DNA of 64,000 nucleotides, taken from positions 3,122,501-3,186,500 of the forward strand of contig NZ_CP109073.1 of NCBI RefSeq assembly GCF_035917415.1. The letters run 5' to 3'. Position 1 is the first letter of the stretch. Every line of letters starts with the position of its first letter. The notes under the pieces were generated by a model that worked only from the letters and a program-made list of their open reading frames with translations, was not told where the DNA came from and ran no database searches. Positions 1 to 9,108 of this stretch are shown one piece after another. Made by a program: the position numbers and the translations under genes. Source of the stretch: Streptomyces sp. NBC_01803. GTDB taxonomy: Bacteria; Actinomycetota; Actinomycetes; Streptomycetales; Streptomycetaceae.

Positions 1-1081
1 CGGGGAGGCCCCCGCGGCCCGCCAGCCGGTGCTGGTCGGCTACGGAGTCTCCGCCGCCCCGACGAAGCGCCGCCCGCGCAGGCAGCAGGCCCCGGCGGCC
101 GTCGGCGCGGAGCCCGGTCCGGCGGCGGGCCCGCCGGAGCCGCCGGCGGCCGTGCCGGCGCCGCCCGCCGCGCCGGAGGACGTCCCCGACGGCGGGCGGC
201 CGTTGGCCAAGCCTCCGGTGCGGAAGCTGGCCAAGGACCTGGGGATCGATCTGGCCTCGGTCACGCCCACCGGGGCGAACGGGGTCGTCACCCGGGAGGA
301 CGTGCACGCCGCCGCCGAGCGCCCGGCGCCGGCTCAGGCCCCGGTGCCCGCTCCCGCGCCCGCCGTCGAGGCGGCCGACCCCCGGGAGCGGCGGGTGCCG
401 ATCAAGGGGGTGCGCAAGGCGACCGCGCAGGCCATGGTCGGCAGCGCGTTCACCGCGCCGCACGTCACCGAGTTCGTGACGGTCGACGTCACCCGCACGC
501 TCAAGCTCGTGGAGCGGCTGAAGCGGGACCCGGACCTGGCCGGGCTCCGCGTCAACCCGCTGCTGCTCGTCGCCAGGGCGCTGCTGGTCGCGATCCGCCG
601 CAACCCGGAGATCAACGCCTCCTGGGACGAGGAGCGCCAGGAGATCGTCTACAAGGAGTACGTGAACCTCGGCATCGCGGCAGCCACCCCCCGGGGCCTG
701 GTCGTGCCGAACGTCAAGGACGCCGGGAGCAAGACCCTGCCCGAGCTGTCCAGGGCGCTGTCCGAGCTGGTCGCCACGGCCAGGGAGGGCCGGACATCCC
801 CGGCCGCCATGCGGGACGGCACGGTGACGATCACCAACATCGGCGTCTTCGGCATCGACACCGGCACCCCGATCCTCAACCCCGGGGAGTCCGCGATCCT
901 GGCGTTCGGCGCGATCAAGCAGCAACCGTGGGTGCACAAGGGCGAGATCAGGCCGCGGCACGTCACCACCCTGGCGCTCTCGTTCGACCACCGGCTGGTG
1001 GACGGCGAGCTGGGCTCCAAGGTGCTGCGCGACACCGCCGCCGTGCTGGAGCGTCCGCGGCGGCTCATCACGTGGAGCTGA
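1..1081 (+). CDS. Dihydrolipoamide acyltransferase (E2), 2-oxo-acid dehydrogenase complex; 5' end outside window
   Basis: This is the acyltransferase core of a branched-chain 2-oxo-acid or pyruvate dehydrogenase complex. The reading frame is open from base 2, so the start and most of the lipoyl domain lie upstream. Visible in order are the end of the lipoyl domain (VLVGYG), a Pro/Ala linker, the peripheral subunit-binding domain (RKLAKDLGIDL...GVVTREDV, about base 220-310), a second linker, and the catalytic domain ending in SFDHRLVDG, whose His and Asp are the catalytic pair. The branched-chain (bkd) assignment is inferred from its Streptomyces-like setting; the specificity cannot be read from this part. 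A strong hairpin follows the stop. Confidence 0.9.
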   Translation, partial: GEAPAARQPVLVGYGVSAAPTKRRPRRQQAPAAVGAEPGPAAGPPEPPAAVPAPPAAPEDVPDGGRPLAKPPVRKLAKDLGIDLASVTPTGANGVVTREDVHAAAERPAPAQAPVPAPAPAVEAADPRERRVPIKGVRKATAQAMVGSAFTAPHVTEFVTVDVTRTLKLVERLKRDPDLAGLRVNPLLLVARALLVAIRRNPEINASWDEERQEIVYKEYVNLGIAAATPRGLVVPNVKDAGSKTLPELSRALSELVATAREGRTSPAAMRDGTVTITNIGVFGIDTGTPILNPGESAILAFGAIKQQPWVHKGEIRPRHVTTLALSFDHRLVDGELGSKVLRDTAAVLERPRRLITWS

Positions 1082-1151
1082 GGCGTACTTGGCCAAGGCG
1101 TACGGGGGGCTGAGGCGCACCGGGAGCTGAGGCGCGGCGGGGACGACGGCG

Positions 1152-1193
1152 GAAGGCGGCACCCGGGCGCCGAGCGCTCCGGGTGCCGCCTTC
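1152..1193. terminator. Bidirectional hairpin terminator between convergent genes
   Basis: Arms 1152-1166 and 1179-1193 are perfect inverted complements of 15 bases (GAAGGCGGCACCCGG) around a 12-base loop. It sits between the E2 gene (+) and the proteasome activator gene (-) and could serve both. Confidence 0.8.
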
Positions 1194-1243
1194 GGTGGGT
1201 GCCGCTTCCCGTATGAAAAGTGAACAAAAAAAGGGGGTGTCGG

Positions 1244-1810
1244 TTACAGATAGGGGCCGGAACGGGCGCCGCCGCGCGCCTCGCCCTGCTCGCCGCCCTC
1301 CTCGCCCATCGCGCCCGGCGGCAGCGCGCGCCGCATCTGTTCGAGCTGCGCCCGGGCCGCCATCTGCTGGGCGAAGAGCGCCGTCTGGATACCGTGGAAC
1401 AGACCTTCGAGCCAGCCGACGAGCTGCGCCTGGGCGATCCGCAGCTCGGCCTCGGTGGGCACGCTGTCGTGGGTGAACGGCAGCGAGAGCCGGCCCAGCT
1501 CCGCCACCAGCTCCGGCGCGAGCCCCTCCTCCAGCTCCTTGACCGAGCTGGCGTGGATCTCCCGCAGCCGGGCCCGGCTGGCCTCGTCCAGCGGCGCGGC
1601 CTTGACCTCCTCCAGGAGCTGCTTGATCATGCTGCCGATCCGCATGACTTTCGCCGGCTGTTCCACCATCTCGGTCAACGGAGTCTCCGACTGTTCCTCG
1701 TCGCCCTCGCCACCGCCCCGGGCCATGGCGCTGCTGAGCGCCATCCCGTCCGGCCCCACGACCAGGATCTGCGAGTTCTCGTGCGGTGGTTCGTTCCTCG
1801 GCTGAGTCAT
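1244..1810 (-). CDS. bpa: Bacterial proteasome activator (Bpa/PafE family)
   Basis: This 188-residue protein belongs to the ATP-independent, ring-forming activators of the actinobacterial 20S proteasome. The central helical part (about residues 45-140) is rich in Glu, Leu and Ala. The protein ends in GPYL, matching the HbYX-type tail (GQYL in the mycobacterial protein) that docks into the proteasome and opens its gate. The start at 1810 gives MTQPRNE, as in homologues; an upstream in-frame ATG at 1825 is less likely. It lies 21 bases downstream of the ABC permease gene on the same strand and is probably cotranscribed. The proteasome genes themselves are not in the window. Confidence 0.88.
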   Translation of the reverse strand: MTQPRNEPPHENSQILVVGPDGMALSSAMARGGGEGDEEQSETPLTEMVEQPAKVMRIGSMIKQLLEEVKAAPLDEASRARLREIHASSVKELEEGLAPELVAELGRLSLPFTHDSVPTEAELRIAQAQLVGWLEGLFHGIQTALFAQQMAARAQLEQMRRALPPGAMGEEGGEQGEARGGARSGPYL

Positions 1811-1831
1811 ACCCCCATCATGCAACGGCCA

Positions 1832-4660
1832 TCACCCCGCCCGCCGCGCGAGGTGGATCCGGGAGCGGGTCAGCAGCGCCGCGAGCGCGCACGCGATCAG
1901 CGGCACGACCACGATGAGCTGCGCGAACGTCGCCCACGGCAGCGCGATGAACAGGTCCGGTCGGACGCCCGAAGCCCACCCCTCGTTCCAGCCTCGCTCC
2001 CACATGGCCACGTCCGCACGGTGCTGGGCCAGCCGGAGGCCGATTGACGGGATCAGCCCGGAGACCGCGCCGAGCAGCACGCCCATCGCGGCGATCAACC
2101 CGCACTGAAGTCCGGAGAGGGTACGACGGACTCGGGGTGACGCGCCCACGGACGCCAGGGTGGCGAGGTCGGCCTCGGAGTCGGCCTGGGCGAGACCGGT
2201 GGCGATCCCGGCGGCGCCGAGCGTGATGACGAGCGCGGCGAGGGCGAGGATCAGCAGGGTGGCCCCGGTGTCGCCGTGGTAACCGGTCTCGATGTAGGTC
2301 CACGGCGCGACGCCGAGAGCGCCCAGCGCGCCGTCGAACGCCTGACGCTCGGCGCCGGTGGGCATCCGGGTGGTCGAGTAGAAGGTGTTCGTCTCGCCCG
2401 TGAGCAGCCCGGCGGCCTCGGCGGCGGCGGGCGAGATCAGCGCGGGCATTCCGTAGCCGTCGCCGTCCACCCGGTGGGCGGGGAACGTGGCCGACCGGTC
2501 GGGCGGCGTCGCCGGGGTCCCGTCCTCCGCCCACTCGGGGGAGGTGTCCCAGAGGTTCAGCGTGACCTCGCCCGCCCGGGACACGTACCGGTCACCGAAG
2601 ACGACGGCCTCCCCCCGGTCCAGCGCCTCACCGGCCCGGCGGACCTGGTCGTCGTCGGCCCCCAGGACCGTGAGCAGCTCAGGTCCGGCGACCCAGAACG
2701 TGAGCTCCCCGTATCCCAGGCTCCCCTCATCGACGCAGCGCGGGTCGCCGTTGAGCTCGCGGCGCTCCTCGACCGGCAGGAGGTCCGCGTCGGGCGCCCA
2801 CAGCGGGCAGATCCGCTCCGGGGGAACCACCAGCTCCAGGTACCCGCAGTCCTCCTCGCCGGCGGACCGGGCGCCCGGGTAGCACGCCGCGTTCCCGGTG
2901 TGGACCTGGGAGACGTCGACGCGCCGGGCGACGGGCAGCTCCCGTTCGGCCGCCGCGCGGGCCTCGTCCAGCTGGTCGCGCTGCTCGGTGTCGGAGGCGC
3001 CGATGGTCACCACGCCGTCAGGAAGGGCCGCCTCGTACTGGGCGCGGTCCTGGGCCTCGTCGCTGGTGATGACGGTGGACACCGCGATCGTCCCGGCGAC
3101 GGCGGCCAGCACGGCGGCGACGGCGGGCGCGGTGCGGCCCCGGTTGCGGGCGGCGTCGCGCAGCGCCAGGCGGCCGGAGAGCGGCAGCCGGCGGCCCAGC
3201 CGGCCGACGGCGCCGACCAGCACGGGGGTGAGGGCGACCAGGCCCAGTTCGGCCGTGACCGCGCCGATGGCGACCACGACCGTGCCGTCGAAGGCCAGGC
3301 CGCCGACGATGGCGAGGGAGGCGCCCAGCACCAGGGCGGTGAGGCCGATGGTGGGCAGCACCCGGCTCGCGCGGCGCGTTCCGCGGCGGCCGGTCAGCGA
3401 TTCGAGCACGCTGCTCCGGGCCGCGTTGATCGCCGGGATGACGGCGGCGAGCAGCCCGACGAGGACGGCGAGGGCGCCGATCCCGGCCAGCTCGGCGACG
3501 CGGAAGTCCCAGGGGCCGAACCGCTGGTGGCTCTGGTTCTCGATCAGCGGGTGCGCGGCCAAGGCGAGGGCGATGCCGCCCGCGATGCCGATGACGGCGG
3601 CGGCGAGGCCGAGGACGAGGCCGCTGGAGAGCATGATGGCGCGCAGGTGGCGACGGTCGCCGCCGTTGGCCCCGACCAGGCCCAGCTGGCGGCGCGAACG
3701 CCGGGCGCCGACCGCGAAGGCGGGGCCGGCCAGCAGGCAGATCTCCAGGATCACCAGGGAGACGACGGTGACGACTCCGGCGACGAGGGTGGTGTCGGCC
3801 CCGGTCGCCACGTTGCCGATGTCGATGCCGTCCGCGAACATCGGGACCTCCGAGTCCGGCGGTGGGTCGAGGATCACCGAGCGGGAGTCGACCTTCAGGC
3901 CCACCTCGTTGGCCGCGAGGACCGTGTCCCAGGTGACGCCACCGTCCGGCACGACGGCCAGGAACGTGGGGGCCACCTGCGCACGCGGGTCCAGCCGGGG
4001 CAGGACGGCGCCGGGCAGCGCGACGAGCTGGGCGCGGTCGAGATGGTCCGGCAGCTCGTAGGCGCCGGTGACGCGGAACGTGGCGTCGTCGTCCTGGAAC
4101 CGCACCTCGGAGCCCACGCGCAGGCCGCTCTCGTCGAGGAAAGCCTGCGTCGCGGCGACCTCGTCCGCGCGCTCGGGGTACCGGCCACGCAGCAGGGTCA
4201 GCATGCCCTCGGTGGCCGGATCGGCCGCGTCCAGCTCCCTGACGTCGGTCCGCAACAGCCCGGACTCGGTGTGGACGGTGCCCAGGAGCTCATGGTCGGA
4301 CAGCAGCCGGGTGCCGGGCGGCAGCAGCCCGGTGAGCTGCTCCTCGACCTCGGCCGGCGGCCGGTCGACCGGGTCGCCCCAGTCCTCCTCGCCGGTCGAC
4401 TGCGTCATGTCGCCGACCGGCGCCTGCAGGATGGGCGCGCCTGAGCTGTAGACCGAGAACCGCGCGTCCGCCTCGCCCAGCTCGCGCGTCAGCTCCTCGG
4501 CGGGCGACAGCTCGCCGGAGCGGAAGGCCAGGTCGGCGGCGGTCACCCCGAGGATGGGCAGCGCGATCATCGCCACGACCAGGGCGCTGCGGCCCTTGGC
4601 GCGCAGGGCGTCGCGCCGCGCTATGCGCAGCGCGAGCCGCCAGGAGTGGAGCCTGCTCAT
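1832..4660 (-). CDS. FtsX-like ABC transporter permease with two permease modules
   Basis: A 942-residue membrane protein with an N-terminal transmembrane helix (about residues 27-46), a large extracellular region, a central block of helices (about 290-400), a second extracellular region, and a C-terminal helical block (about 820-930). This duplicated FtsX/MacB-like layout is typical of actinobacterial PadR-linked ABC systems, where the permease partners one ATPase. Its start overlaps the ATPase stop by 4 bases, indicating translational coupling. The substrate is unknown; relatives export or sense lipids, peptides or antibiotics. The antisense strand carries a long spurious reading frame caused by the base composition. 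Confidence 0.88.
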   Translation of the reverse strand: MSRLHSWRLALRIARRDALRAKGRSALVVAMIALPILGVTAADLAFRSGELSPAEELTRELGEADARFSVYSSGAPILQAPVGDMTQSTGEEDWGDPVDRPPAEVEEQLTGLLPPGTRLLSDHELLGTVHTESGLLRTDVRELDAADPATEGMLTLLRGRYPERADEVAATQAFLDESGLRVGSEVRFQDDDATFRVTGAYELPDHLDRAQLVALPGAVLPRLDPRAQVAPTFLAVVPDGGVTWDTVLAANEVGLKVDSRSVILDPPPDSEVPMFADGIDIGNVATGADTTLVAGVVTVVSLVILEICLLAGPAFAVGARRSRRQLGLVGANGGDRRHLRAIMLSSGLVLGLAAAVIGIAGGIALALAAHPLIENQSHQRFGPWDFRVAELAGIGALAVLVGLLAAVIPAINAARSSVLESLTGRRGTRRASRVLPTIGLTALVLGASLAIVGGLAFDGTVVVAIGAVTAELGLVALTPVLVGAVGRLGRRLPLSGRLALRDAARNRGRTAPAVAAVLAAVAGTIAVSTVITSDEAQDRAQYEAALPDGVVTIGASDTEQRDQLDEARAAAERELPVARRVDVSQVHTGNAACYPGARSAGEEDCGYLELVVPPERICPLWAPDADLLPVEERRELNGDPRCVDEGSLGYGELTFWVAGPELLTVLGADDDQVRRAGEALDRGEAVVFGDRYVSRAGEVTLNLWDTSPEWAEDGTPATPPDRSATFPAHRVDGDGYGMPALISPAAAEAAGLLTGETNTFYSTTRMPTGAERQAFDGALGALGVAPWTYIETGYHGDTGATLLILALAALVITLGAAGIATGLAQADSEADLATLASVGASPRVRRTLSGLQCGLIAAMGVLLGAVSGLIPSIGLRLAQHRADVAMWERGWNEGWASGVRPDLFIALPWATFAQLIVVVPLIACALAALLTRSRIHLARRAG

Positions 4661-5388
4661 CGGGCTCCTCCGCCGGTCAGCAGCGATTCGGCCGAGCCGG
4701 CGACGGTCTGGTCCACGATGGTGCCGTCGCGCAGGAAGACCACCCGGTCCGCCCAGGCGGCGTACCGGGACTCGTGGGTGACCAACACGACGGCGGCGCC
4801 CTCGTCGCAGCGCCTGCGGAGGAGGGCGAGGACGGCCTCGCCGGTCTCGGAGTCCAGGGCGCCGGTGGGTTCGTCGGCGAGGACCAGGCGGCGGTCGCCG
4901 ACCAAGGCGCGGGCGATGGCGACGCGCTGCTGCTGGCCGCCGGACATCTCGTCGGGGAAACGGTCGGCCAGCTCGGGCAGGCCGATCTCGGCGAGCGCGG
5001 CCAGCGCCTCGCGGCGGGCGACGCGGGCGGAGACGCCGTCCAGCTCACGCGGGAGCGCGACGTTCTCGGCGGCCGTCAGGGCCGGGATGAGGTTGTAGTC
5101 CTGGAAGACGTAGCCGATGCTGGTGCGCCTGACCTTGGCCAGCGCGGCACGGCTGAGGCCGCCCAGGTCGTGGCCCTCGACCAGGACCTGGCCCTCGGTG
5201 GCGGTGTCCAGACCCCCGGCCAGGGTCAGCAGCGTGGACTTGCCCGACCCGGACGGGCCCATCACGGCGACGAACTCCCCCGCGTGGACGGCCAGATCGA
5301 CGCTCTTCAGAGCGTGCACGGCGGCGACGCCGCTGCCGTGGACGCGGGTGAGCGTGGCCAGGCGCAGCACGGGTGCGGTGGTGGTCAT
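4657..5388 (-). CDS. ABC transporter ATP-binding protein (LolD/MacB type)
   Basis: A 243-residue ATPase energising the adjacent FtsX-like permease. It has Walker A (GPSGSGKST, about residues 44-52), the ABC signature (MSGGQQQR), Walker B (LVLADEPTG) and the switch His in VTHE. It overlaps the PadR gene upstream and the permease gene downstream by 4 bases each, so the three form one coupled operon. Confidence 0.92.
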   Translation of the reverse strand: MTTTAPVLRLATLTRVHGSGVAAVHALKSVDLAVHAGEFVAVMGPSGSGKSTLLTLAGGLDTATEGQVLVEGHDLGGLSRAALAKVRRTSIGYVFQDYNLIPALTAAENVALPRELDGVSARVARREALAALAEIGLPELADRFPDEMSGGQQQRVAIARALVGDRRLVLADEPTGALDSETGEAVLALLRRRCDEGAAVVLVTHESRYAAWADRVVFLRDGTIVDQTVAGSAESLLTGGGAR

Positions 5389-6011
5389 GACGAGGTCCCC
5401 CCTCGGGCCTTCGGTCGGTCGGCCGGCTCGGCGGGACCGGCCGGGTCGTGCGCGGGCGGCGTCACCGGGCGCGGCCGGGCGGCGGCGAGGCGCAGCAGGC
5501 GGGACTCGCAGTGGTCCAGCCAGCGGCTCTCGGCCTCGGCGTAGAAGATGAGCTGTTCCAGCACGAGCAGCCAGGCGATGTCGCCGCCGCTGCCGGGCCC
5601 GGCGGCCAGCGCGCGGGCCTTGAGACGGGTGTAGTCCTGCATGGCGGCGAGCGTGTGGCGGCGCTGGGCCTGGATGATCGCGGTGATGTCGACGCCGGGC
5701 GTGCCGACGGCCATCGCCAGCTTGATGGCGAGCTCATCGCGCGAGGGCTGCGTGCGGTCGACGGGCTGGGTGAACCACTCGCCCAGCTCCTGCCGGCCGG
5801 CGGTGGTGATGGAGTAGAGCTGCTGCTTGGCGTCACCACCCCCCTCGGGAACGATCAGGCCATCGCGCTCCAGACGGCCGAGGGTGGTGTAGACCTGACC
5901 GATGTTCAGCGGCCAGGTGGACCCCGTGCGGGATTCGAACTCGGCACGAAGCTGCGAGCCGTAGCGCGGGCCCTGTTCCAGGAGGGCCAGCAGCCCGTAT
6001 CTGATGGACAT
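5385..6011 (-). CDS. PadR family transcriptional regulator of the ABC operon
   Basis: A 208-residue regulator. The N-terminal winged helix (about residues 1-85) has the PadR core: YGLLALLEQGPRYGSQL, then YTTLGRLERDGLI and a beta wing. The C-terminal half is the helical dimerisation domain (PadR_C4-like, about 95-180). As first gene of the operon it probably represses itself and the transporter until a substrate binds. A tandem repeat of a small palindrome covers its start codon (see 6009-6034). Confidence 0.88.
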   Translation of the reverse strand: MSIRYGLLALLEQGPRYGSQLRAEFESRTGSTWPLNIGQVYTTLGRLERDGLIVPEGGGDAKQQLYSITTAGRQELGEWFTQPVDRTQPSRDELAIKLAMAVGTPGVDITAIIQAQRRHTLAAMQDYTRLKARALAAGPGSGGDIAWLLVLEQLIFYAEAESRWLDHCESRLLRLAAARPRPVTPPAHDPAGPAEPADRPKARGGTSS

Positions 6012-6034
6012 ACCGAGTATGTATACCGAGTATG
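6009..6034. promoter_or_regulatory. Tandem PadR-type operator overlapping the padR start codon
   Basis: The 12-mer ATACCGAGTATG occurs at 6010-6021 and 6023-6034, a 13-base period. The first copy, with its flanking C, reads CATAC-CGA-GTATG, a short palindrome of the ATAC/GTAT kind seen at PadR operators. The first copy includes the PadR ATG (complement of 6009-6011). Read on the minus strand the repeats also hold AT-rich -10-like hexamers only a few bases before the ATG, so a leaderless transcript is possible. The operator role is inferred from position and symmetry. Confidence 0.6.
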
Positions 6035-6369
6035 CACCCGCCGGGCAAGGCGGAGCTGGGAAAAGGCGCCGAAGCGAGGGCCCCGGCGGAGCCGAGTGCG
6101 GGCCGAGTGCCGGACGCCGGCCGGAGCCGGGCGCCGGGACCGACCAGGAGGAACGAGCCCCAGCCGGGCAGCGGAGCGCGCCACGCGCCCCGGCGCAGGC
6201 CCCGTGCCGACGCGGACCACCGACCCGGCGCAGGCCCCGTGCGGGACGGTGGCCATGCCTCAGGCCCCCTGCCAGGCGTCAGGCCGGGTGTCGGGCGCGG
6301 ACCGCCGACCCGGCGCAGGTCGCGCGCGGGGCGGGCCGGGCCGGGGGGCGGTGGGGGGAGGGCGGGCGG
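6035..6369. other. Gene-free GC-rich spacer with imperfect direct repeats
   Basis: No convincing gene is seen. The stretch has an imperfect repeat of about 30 bases containing ACCCGGCGCAGG, at about 6208-6240 and 6294-6326, with a third partial copy near 6190-6212. Otherwise it is low-complexity G/C sequence between the PadR operon and a small secreted-protein gene. Confidence 0.5.
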
Positions 6370-6639
6370 TCAGGGTTGGCGCAGGCGGAGGCCGAGCGCT
6401 CCTATGCCGAGGCCGAGGCAGGCCAGACCGGTGCCGAGGGGGAGGACGGGGAGGACCTCACCGCCCTGGGGGCGGGCCGCGAAGCGGGCCGTGTCCAGCT
6501 CGGGTTCGGGCTCGGCGACCGCCACGGGCGACGGCGGGGGAGAGGGCCGATGGCCGGGGGTGGCGAGGGCGGCCGACGGCAACAGGACCGCCAGGACGGA
6601 TGCCGCCATGACCACCGCGATTCCCGCCCACAACCTCAC
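6370..6639 (-). CDS. Small secreted or membrane-anchored protein, unknown function
   Basis: An 89-residue protein with an N-terminal signal-like segment (MRLWAGIAVVMAASVLAVLL, then AALA as a possible cleavage site near residue 26), a Pro-rich middle, and a hydrophobic C-terminal helix (about residues 65-86) ending in RLRQP. This architecture suggests a short exported protein tethered to the membrane. No family is recognised. An LPXTG sorting signal is absent. Confidence 0.6.
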   Translation of the reverse strand: MRLWAGIAVVMAASVLAVLLPSAALATPGHRPSPPPSPVAVAEPEPELDTARFAARPQGGEVLPVLPLGTGLACLGLGIGALGLRLRQP

Positions 6640-6723
6640 AGGTCCCGACCCTTCACGCCATTCTGCATTCTGCCCAGTCCGATGATGTGTCCAGCGTCAC
6701 ATACCCGAACAGATCCGGCATCT

Positions 6724-7686
6724 TCAGCGCGTCAGGATGATCTTCCCCACGTGGTCGCCCGCCTCCATCACCCGGTGCGCCTCGCCCGCCTCGGACAGCG
6801 GCAGCACGCGGTCCACAACGGGCCGCAGCCGTCCGTCCGCCAGCATCGGCCAGACGTGCTCCCGCACTTCGGCCACGATCGCCGCCTTCTCGGCCGGCGG
6901 CCTGGCCCGCAGCGAGGTGGCGGTGACGGACGCCCGCTTGGCCAGCAGCGCGCCGAGGTTGAGCTCGGCCTTCACCCCGCCCTGGAGACCGATGACGACC
7001 AGCCGCCCGCCGGCCGCCAGCGTGCGCACGTTCCGCTCCAGGTACCTGGCGCCGACGATGTCGAGGATGACGTCGGCGCCGCCGGGCAACTCGGCGGCGA
7101 AGTCCTGCTCCCGGTAGTTGATCAGGATGTCGGCGCCCAGCTCGCGGCAGCGCGCCAGCTTCGCCGCGCTCCCCGCCGTGACCGCCACCCGTGCCCCGAC
7201 CGCCTTGCCGAGTTGCACGGCCACGGTGCCGATGCCGCTGCCGCCGCCGTGCGCGAGCAGCGTCTCACCGGCGCGCAGGCCGGCCGTCATGAAGACGTTC
7301 GACCACACCGTGCAGATGACTTCGGGCAGCGCGCCCGCGGTCACCAGGTCGACGCCCGCCGGCACGGGCAGCACCTGCCCGGCCGGCACCGCGACGCGCT
7401 CGGCGTACCCGCCGCCGGCCAGCAGCGCGCACACCTCGTCGCCCGCGCGCCACCCGGTGACGCCGGGGCCGACCACCGCGACCGTGCCCGAACACTCCAG
7501 CCCGGGGTAGGGCGGGGCGCCGGGCGGCGGGTCGTAGAAGCCCTGCCGCTGGAGGACGTCGGCCCGGTTCACACCACAGGCCGCGATATCGATGAGCACC
7601 TCGCCCGGCCCGGGGACCGGGTCGGGGACCTCCGCCCACACCAGTGCCTCGGGGCCGCCCGCTTCCGGAATCGTGATCGCGCGCAT
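6724..7686 (-). CDS. NAD(P)H quinone oxidoreductase, zinc-independent MDR family
   Basis: A 320-residue medium-chain dehydrogenase/reductase of the quinone oxidoreductase (PIG3/QorA) type. It has an N-terminal GroES-like domain (CGVNRADVLQRQGFY, GLECSGTV) and a C-terminal Rossmann domain with a nucleotide-binding glycine motif (AHGGGSGIGTVAVQL, about residues 145-160). The catalytic-zinc ligands of alcohol dehydrogenases are missing, as is normal here. Residue 1 is taken as the Met of MRAITIPE; a GTG six bases upstream is an alternative. It probably reduces quinones or enones with NADPH. Confidence 0.88.
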   Translation of the reverse strand: MRAITIPEAGGPEALVWAEVPDPVPGPGEVLIDIAACGVNRADVLQRQGFYDPPPGAPPYPGLECSGTVAVVGPGVTGWRAGDEVCALLAGGGYAERVAVPAGQVLPVPAGVDLVTAGALPEVICTVWSNVFMTAGLRAGETLLAHGGGSGIGTVAVQLGKAVGARVAVTAGSAAKLARCRELGADILINYREQDFAAELPGGADVILDIVGARYLERNVRTLAAGGRLVVIGLQGGVKAELNLGALLAKRASVTATSLRARPPAEKAAIVAEVREHVWPMLADGRLRPVVDRVLPLSEAGEAHRVMEAGDHVGKIILTR

Positions 7687-7757
7687 GGGCACAGACGCTA
7701 CCGCCCACCGTGCCGGGTGGCGGCTCGGAGGCGGCTCGGAGGCGGATCAGAGACGGA

Positions 7758-8099
7758 TCAGAGGTAGATCTGCCGGTGGCAGTCCGTGCAGAACGTCTTG
7801 CCCTCCCGCTTCTCCAGATCCCGGTGCTCGCACAGCCGCCGCAGCCGCAGGTCCGCGCGGCGCTGCTCCTCGCGCACGGTGTGCACCAGCTCGGCGACGC
7901 ACTGGCCGCAGCCGTACATCTCGCCGTCCAGGTACGGAGTGCGGATCGGGCCGATCCACAGCACGCTGACGTCCTCCCGGCGGCAGTACAGCCAGCACCG
8001 GCCGGTCTTCCACTCGTTTCCGCTGTCGCTCCCCTCGGGCACGGGCCAGTCGCTCGCGCCGGAGAACTCGACACCTCGCAGGGCCACATGCACCATCAC
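7758..8099 (-). CDS. Cysteine-rich conserved hypothetical protein, putative metal-binding
   Basis: A 113-residue protein with paired cysteines: CWLYC near residue 35, CGQC near 65, and a C-terminal CEHRD...CTDCH. The spacing resembles structural zinc-binding knuckles. It is divergent from the XRE-DUF397 pair and shares its upstream region. The function is unknown. A second Met directly after the first (8096) is an equal start candidate. Confidence 0.6.
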   Translation of the reverse strand: MMVHVALRGVEFSGASDWPVPEGSDSGNEWKTGRCWLYCRREDVSVLWIGPIRTPYLDGEMYGCGQCVAELVHTVREEQRRADLRLRRLCEHRDLEKREGKTFCTDCHRQIYL

Positions 8100-8286
8100 G
8101 CCGCCGTCACCTCCCTCAGGTGAAAGCTCGTACAGGAAACCGGTTCAGGCGGTTCAGTGGATGCCATATGACTCTCCGTCGGCCGTGGGTACTTACCTTG
8201 CGTACTCCAACCATCACCCTCCGAGGTGCCCGAAACACAGGGTTTTGGGGTTTCCCACGGATCTGGAAAGTCAGGGAAGCGAACAG

Positions 8287-9108
8287 GTGAACGTCTTCAG
8301 CGGTAGTGAATCGAGCGACGGCTATGCCTATTTCGGCTGCGAGGTCAAAGAGGCCCGGTTGCACGCGAAGCTGACCCAGAAGGAGCTGGCCGACGAAACG
8401 CACTACCAGCCGCCCTACATCAGCAAGGTGGAGAACGGCCTGCTGCTCGGCAGTGCGCAATTCGCCGCCGCGTGCGACCGCGTGTTCAACACCTCCGGCT
8501 TTTTCGCGCGCATGCGCGAACGCATCAACCGGAGGGAACACCCGTCCTGGTTCGAGCCGTATGTCCACCTGGAGGCGGAGGCGGAGAGCATCCTCGACTA
8601 CAGCGCGAACCTCGTGCTGGGTGTGCTGCAAACCGAGGACTATGCCTATGCCATTTACCGCACGTCGCATCCCACCGCCTCGGAGGAGTGGGTCAAACGC
8701 AAGGTCGAGGCGCGGCTGCGGCGGCACGAGATCCTCGACCGGGAGAACCCCCCACTCCTCTGGGTGATCCTCGACGAGAGCTGCCTGCGTCGTCATATCG
8801 GGGGGCGCGACGTGATGCGCGCCCAACTCGGCCATCTGCTGGGCGAGGCCGAGTCCCCGCACATCACTTTCCAAGTACTGCCGTTCGCCACCGGGGCACC
8901 ACCGGCCGCGGAAAGTTTCACGCTGATGACGTTCGCCGAGGAACCGACCCTGCTGTGGGAGGAATCGTGGACCGGCGGCCATGTGATCGACTCGGCCGCT
9001 CAGGTGCAAGCAGCCGCCGCGATCTACGATCGATTGCGGGCGGACGCTCTGTCGCCTGACGATTCGCTGGCATTCATCAAAAAGGTGATGTTGGAGGAGT
9101 ACTCCTGA
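8287..9108 (+). CDS. XRE-family helix-turn-helix regulator with DUF5753 domain
   Basis: A 273-residue protein with an N-terminal XRE helix-turn-helix (about residues 15-70: VKEARLHAKLTQKELADETH...ISKVENG) and a C-terminal DUF5753 domain (about 95-265). These proteins form the large Streptomyces family that pairs with small DUF397 proteins, as here. The GTG at 8287 is chosen because an AGGGA-like ribosome site lies about 10 bases upstream and homologues start just before the HTH; the frame is open further upstream but that part overlaps the divergent gene. It is likely to control its own operon. Confidence 0.88.
   Translation: MNVFSGSESSDGYAYFGCEVKEARLHAKLTQKELADETHYQPPYISKVENGLLLGSAQFAAACDRVFNTSGFFARMRERINRREHPSWFEPYVHLEAEAESILDYSANLVLGVLQTEDYAYAIYRTSHPTASEEWVKRKVEARLRRHEILDRENPPLLWVILDESCLRRHIGGRDVMRAQLGHLLGEAESPHITFQVLPFATGAPPAAESFTLMTFAEEPTLLWEESWTGGHVIDSAAQVQAAAAIYDRLRADALSPDDSLAFIKKVMLEEYS

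Noticed and set aside
2276..4444. 722-codon open frame on the + strand
   Set aside because: It is antisense to the FtsX permease gene, has a composition rich in Gly, Arg and Asp with no domain, and arises from high-GC codon bias.
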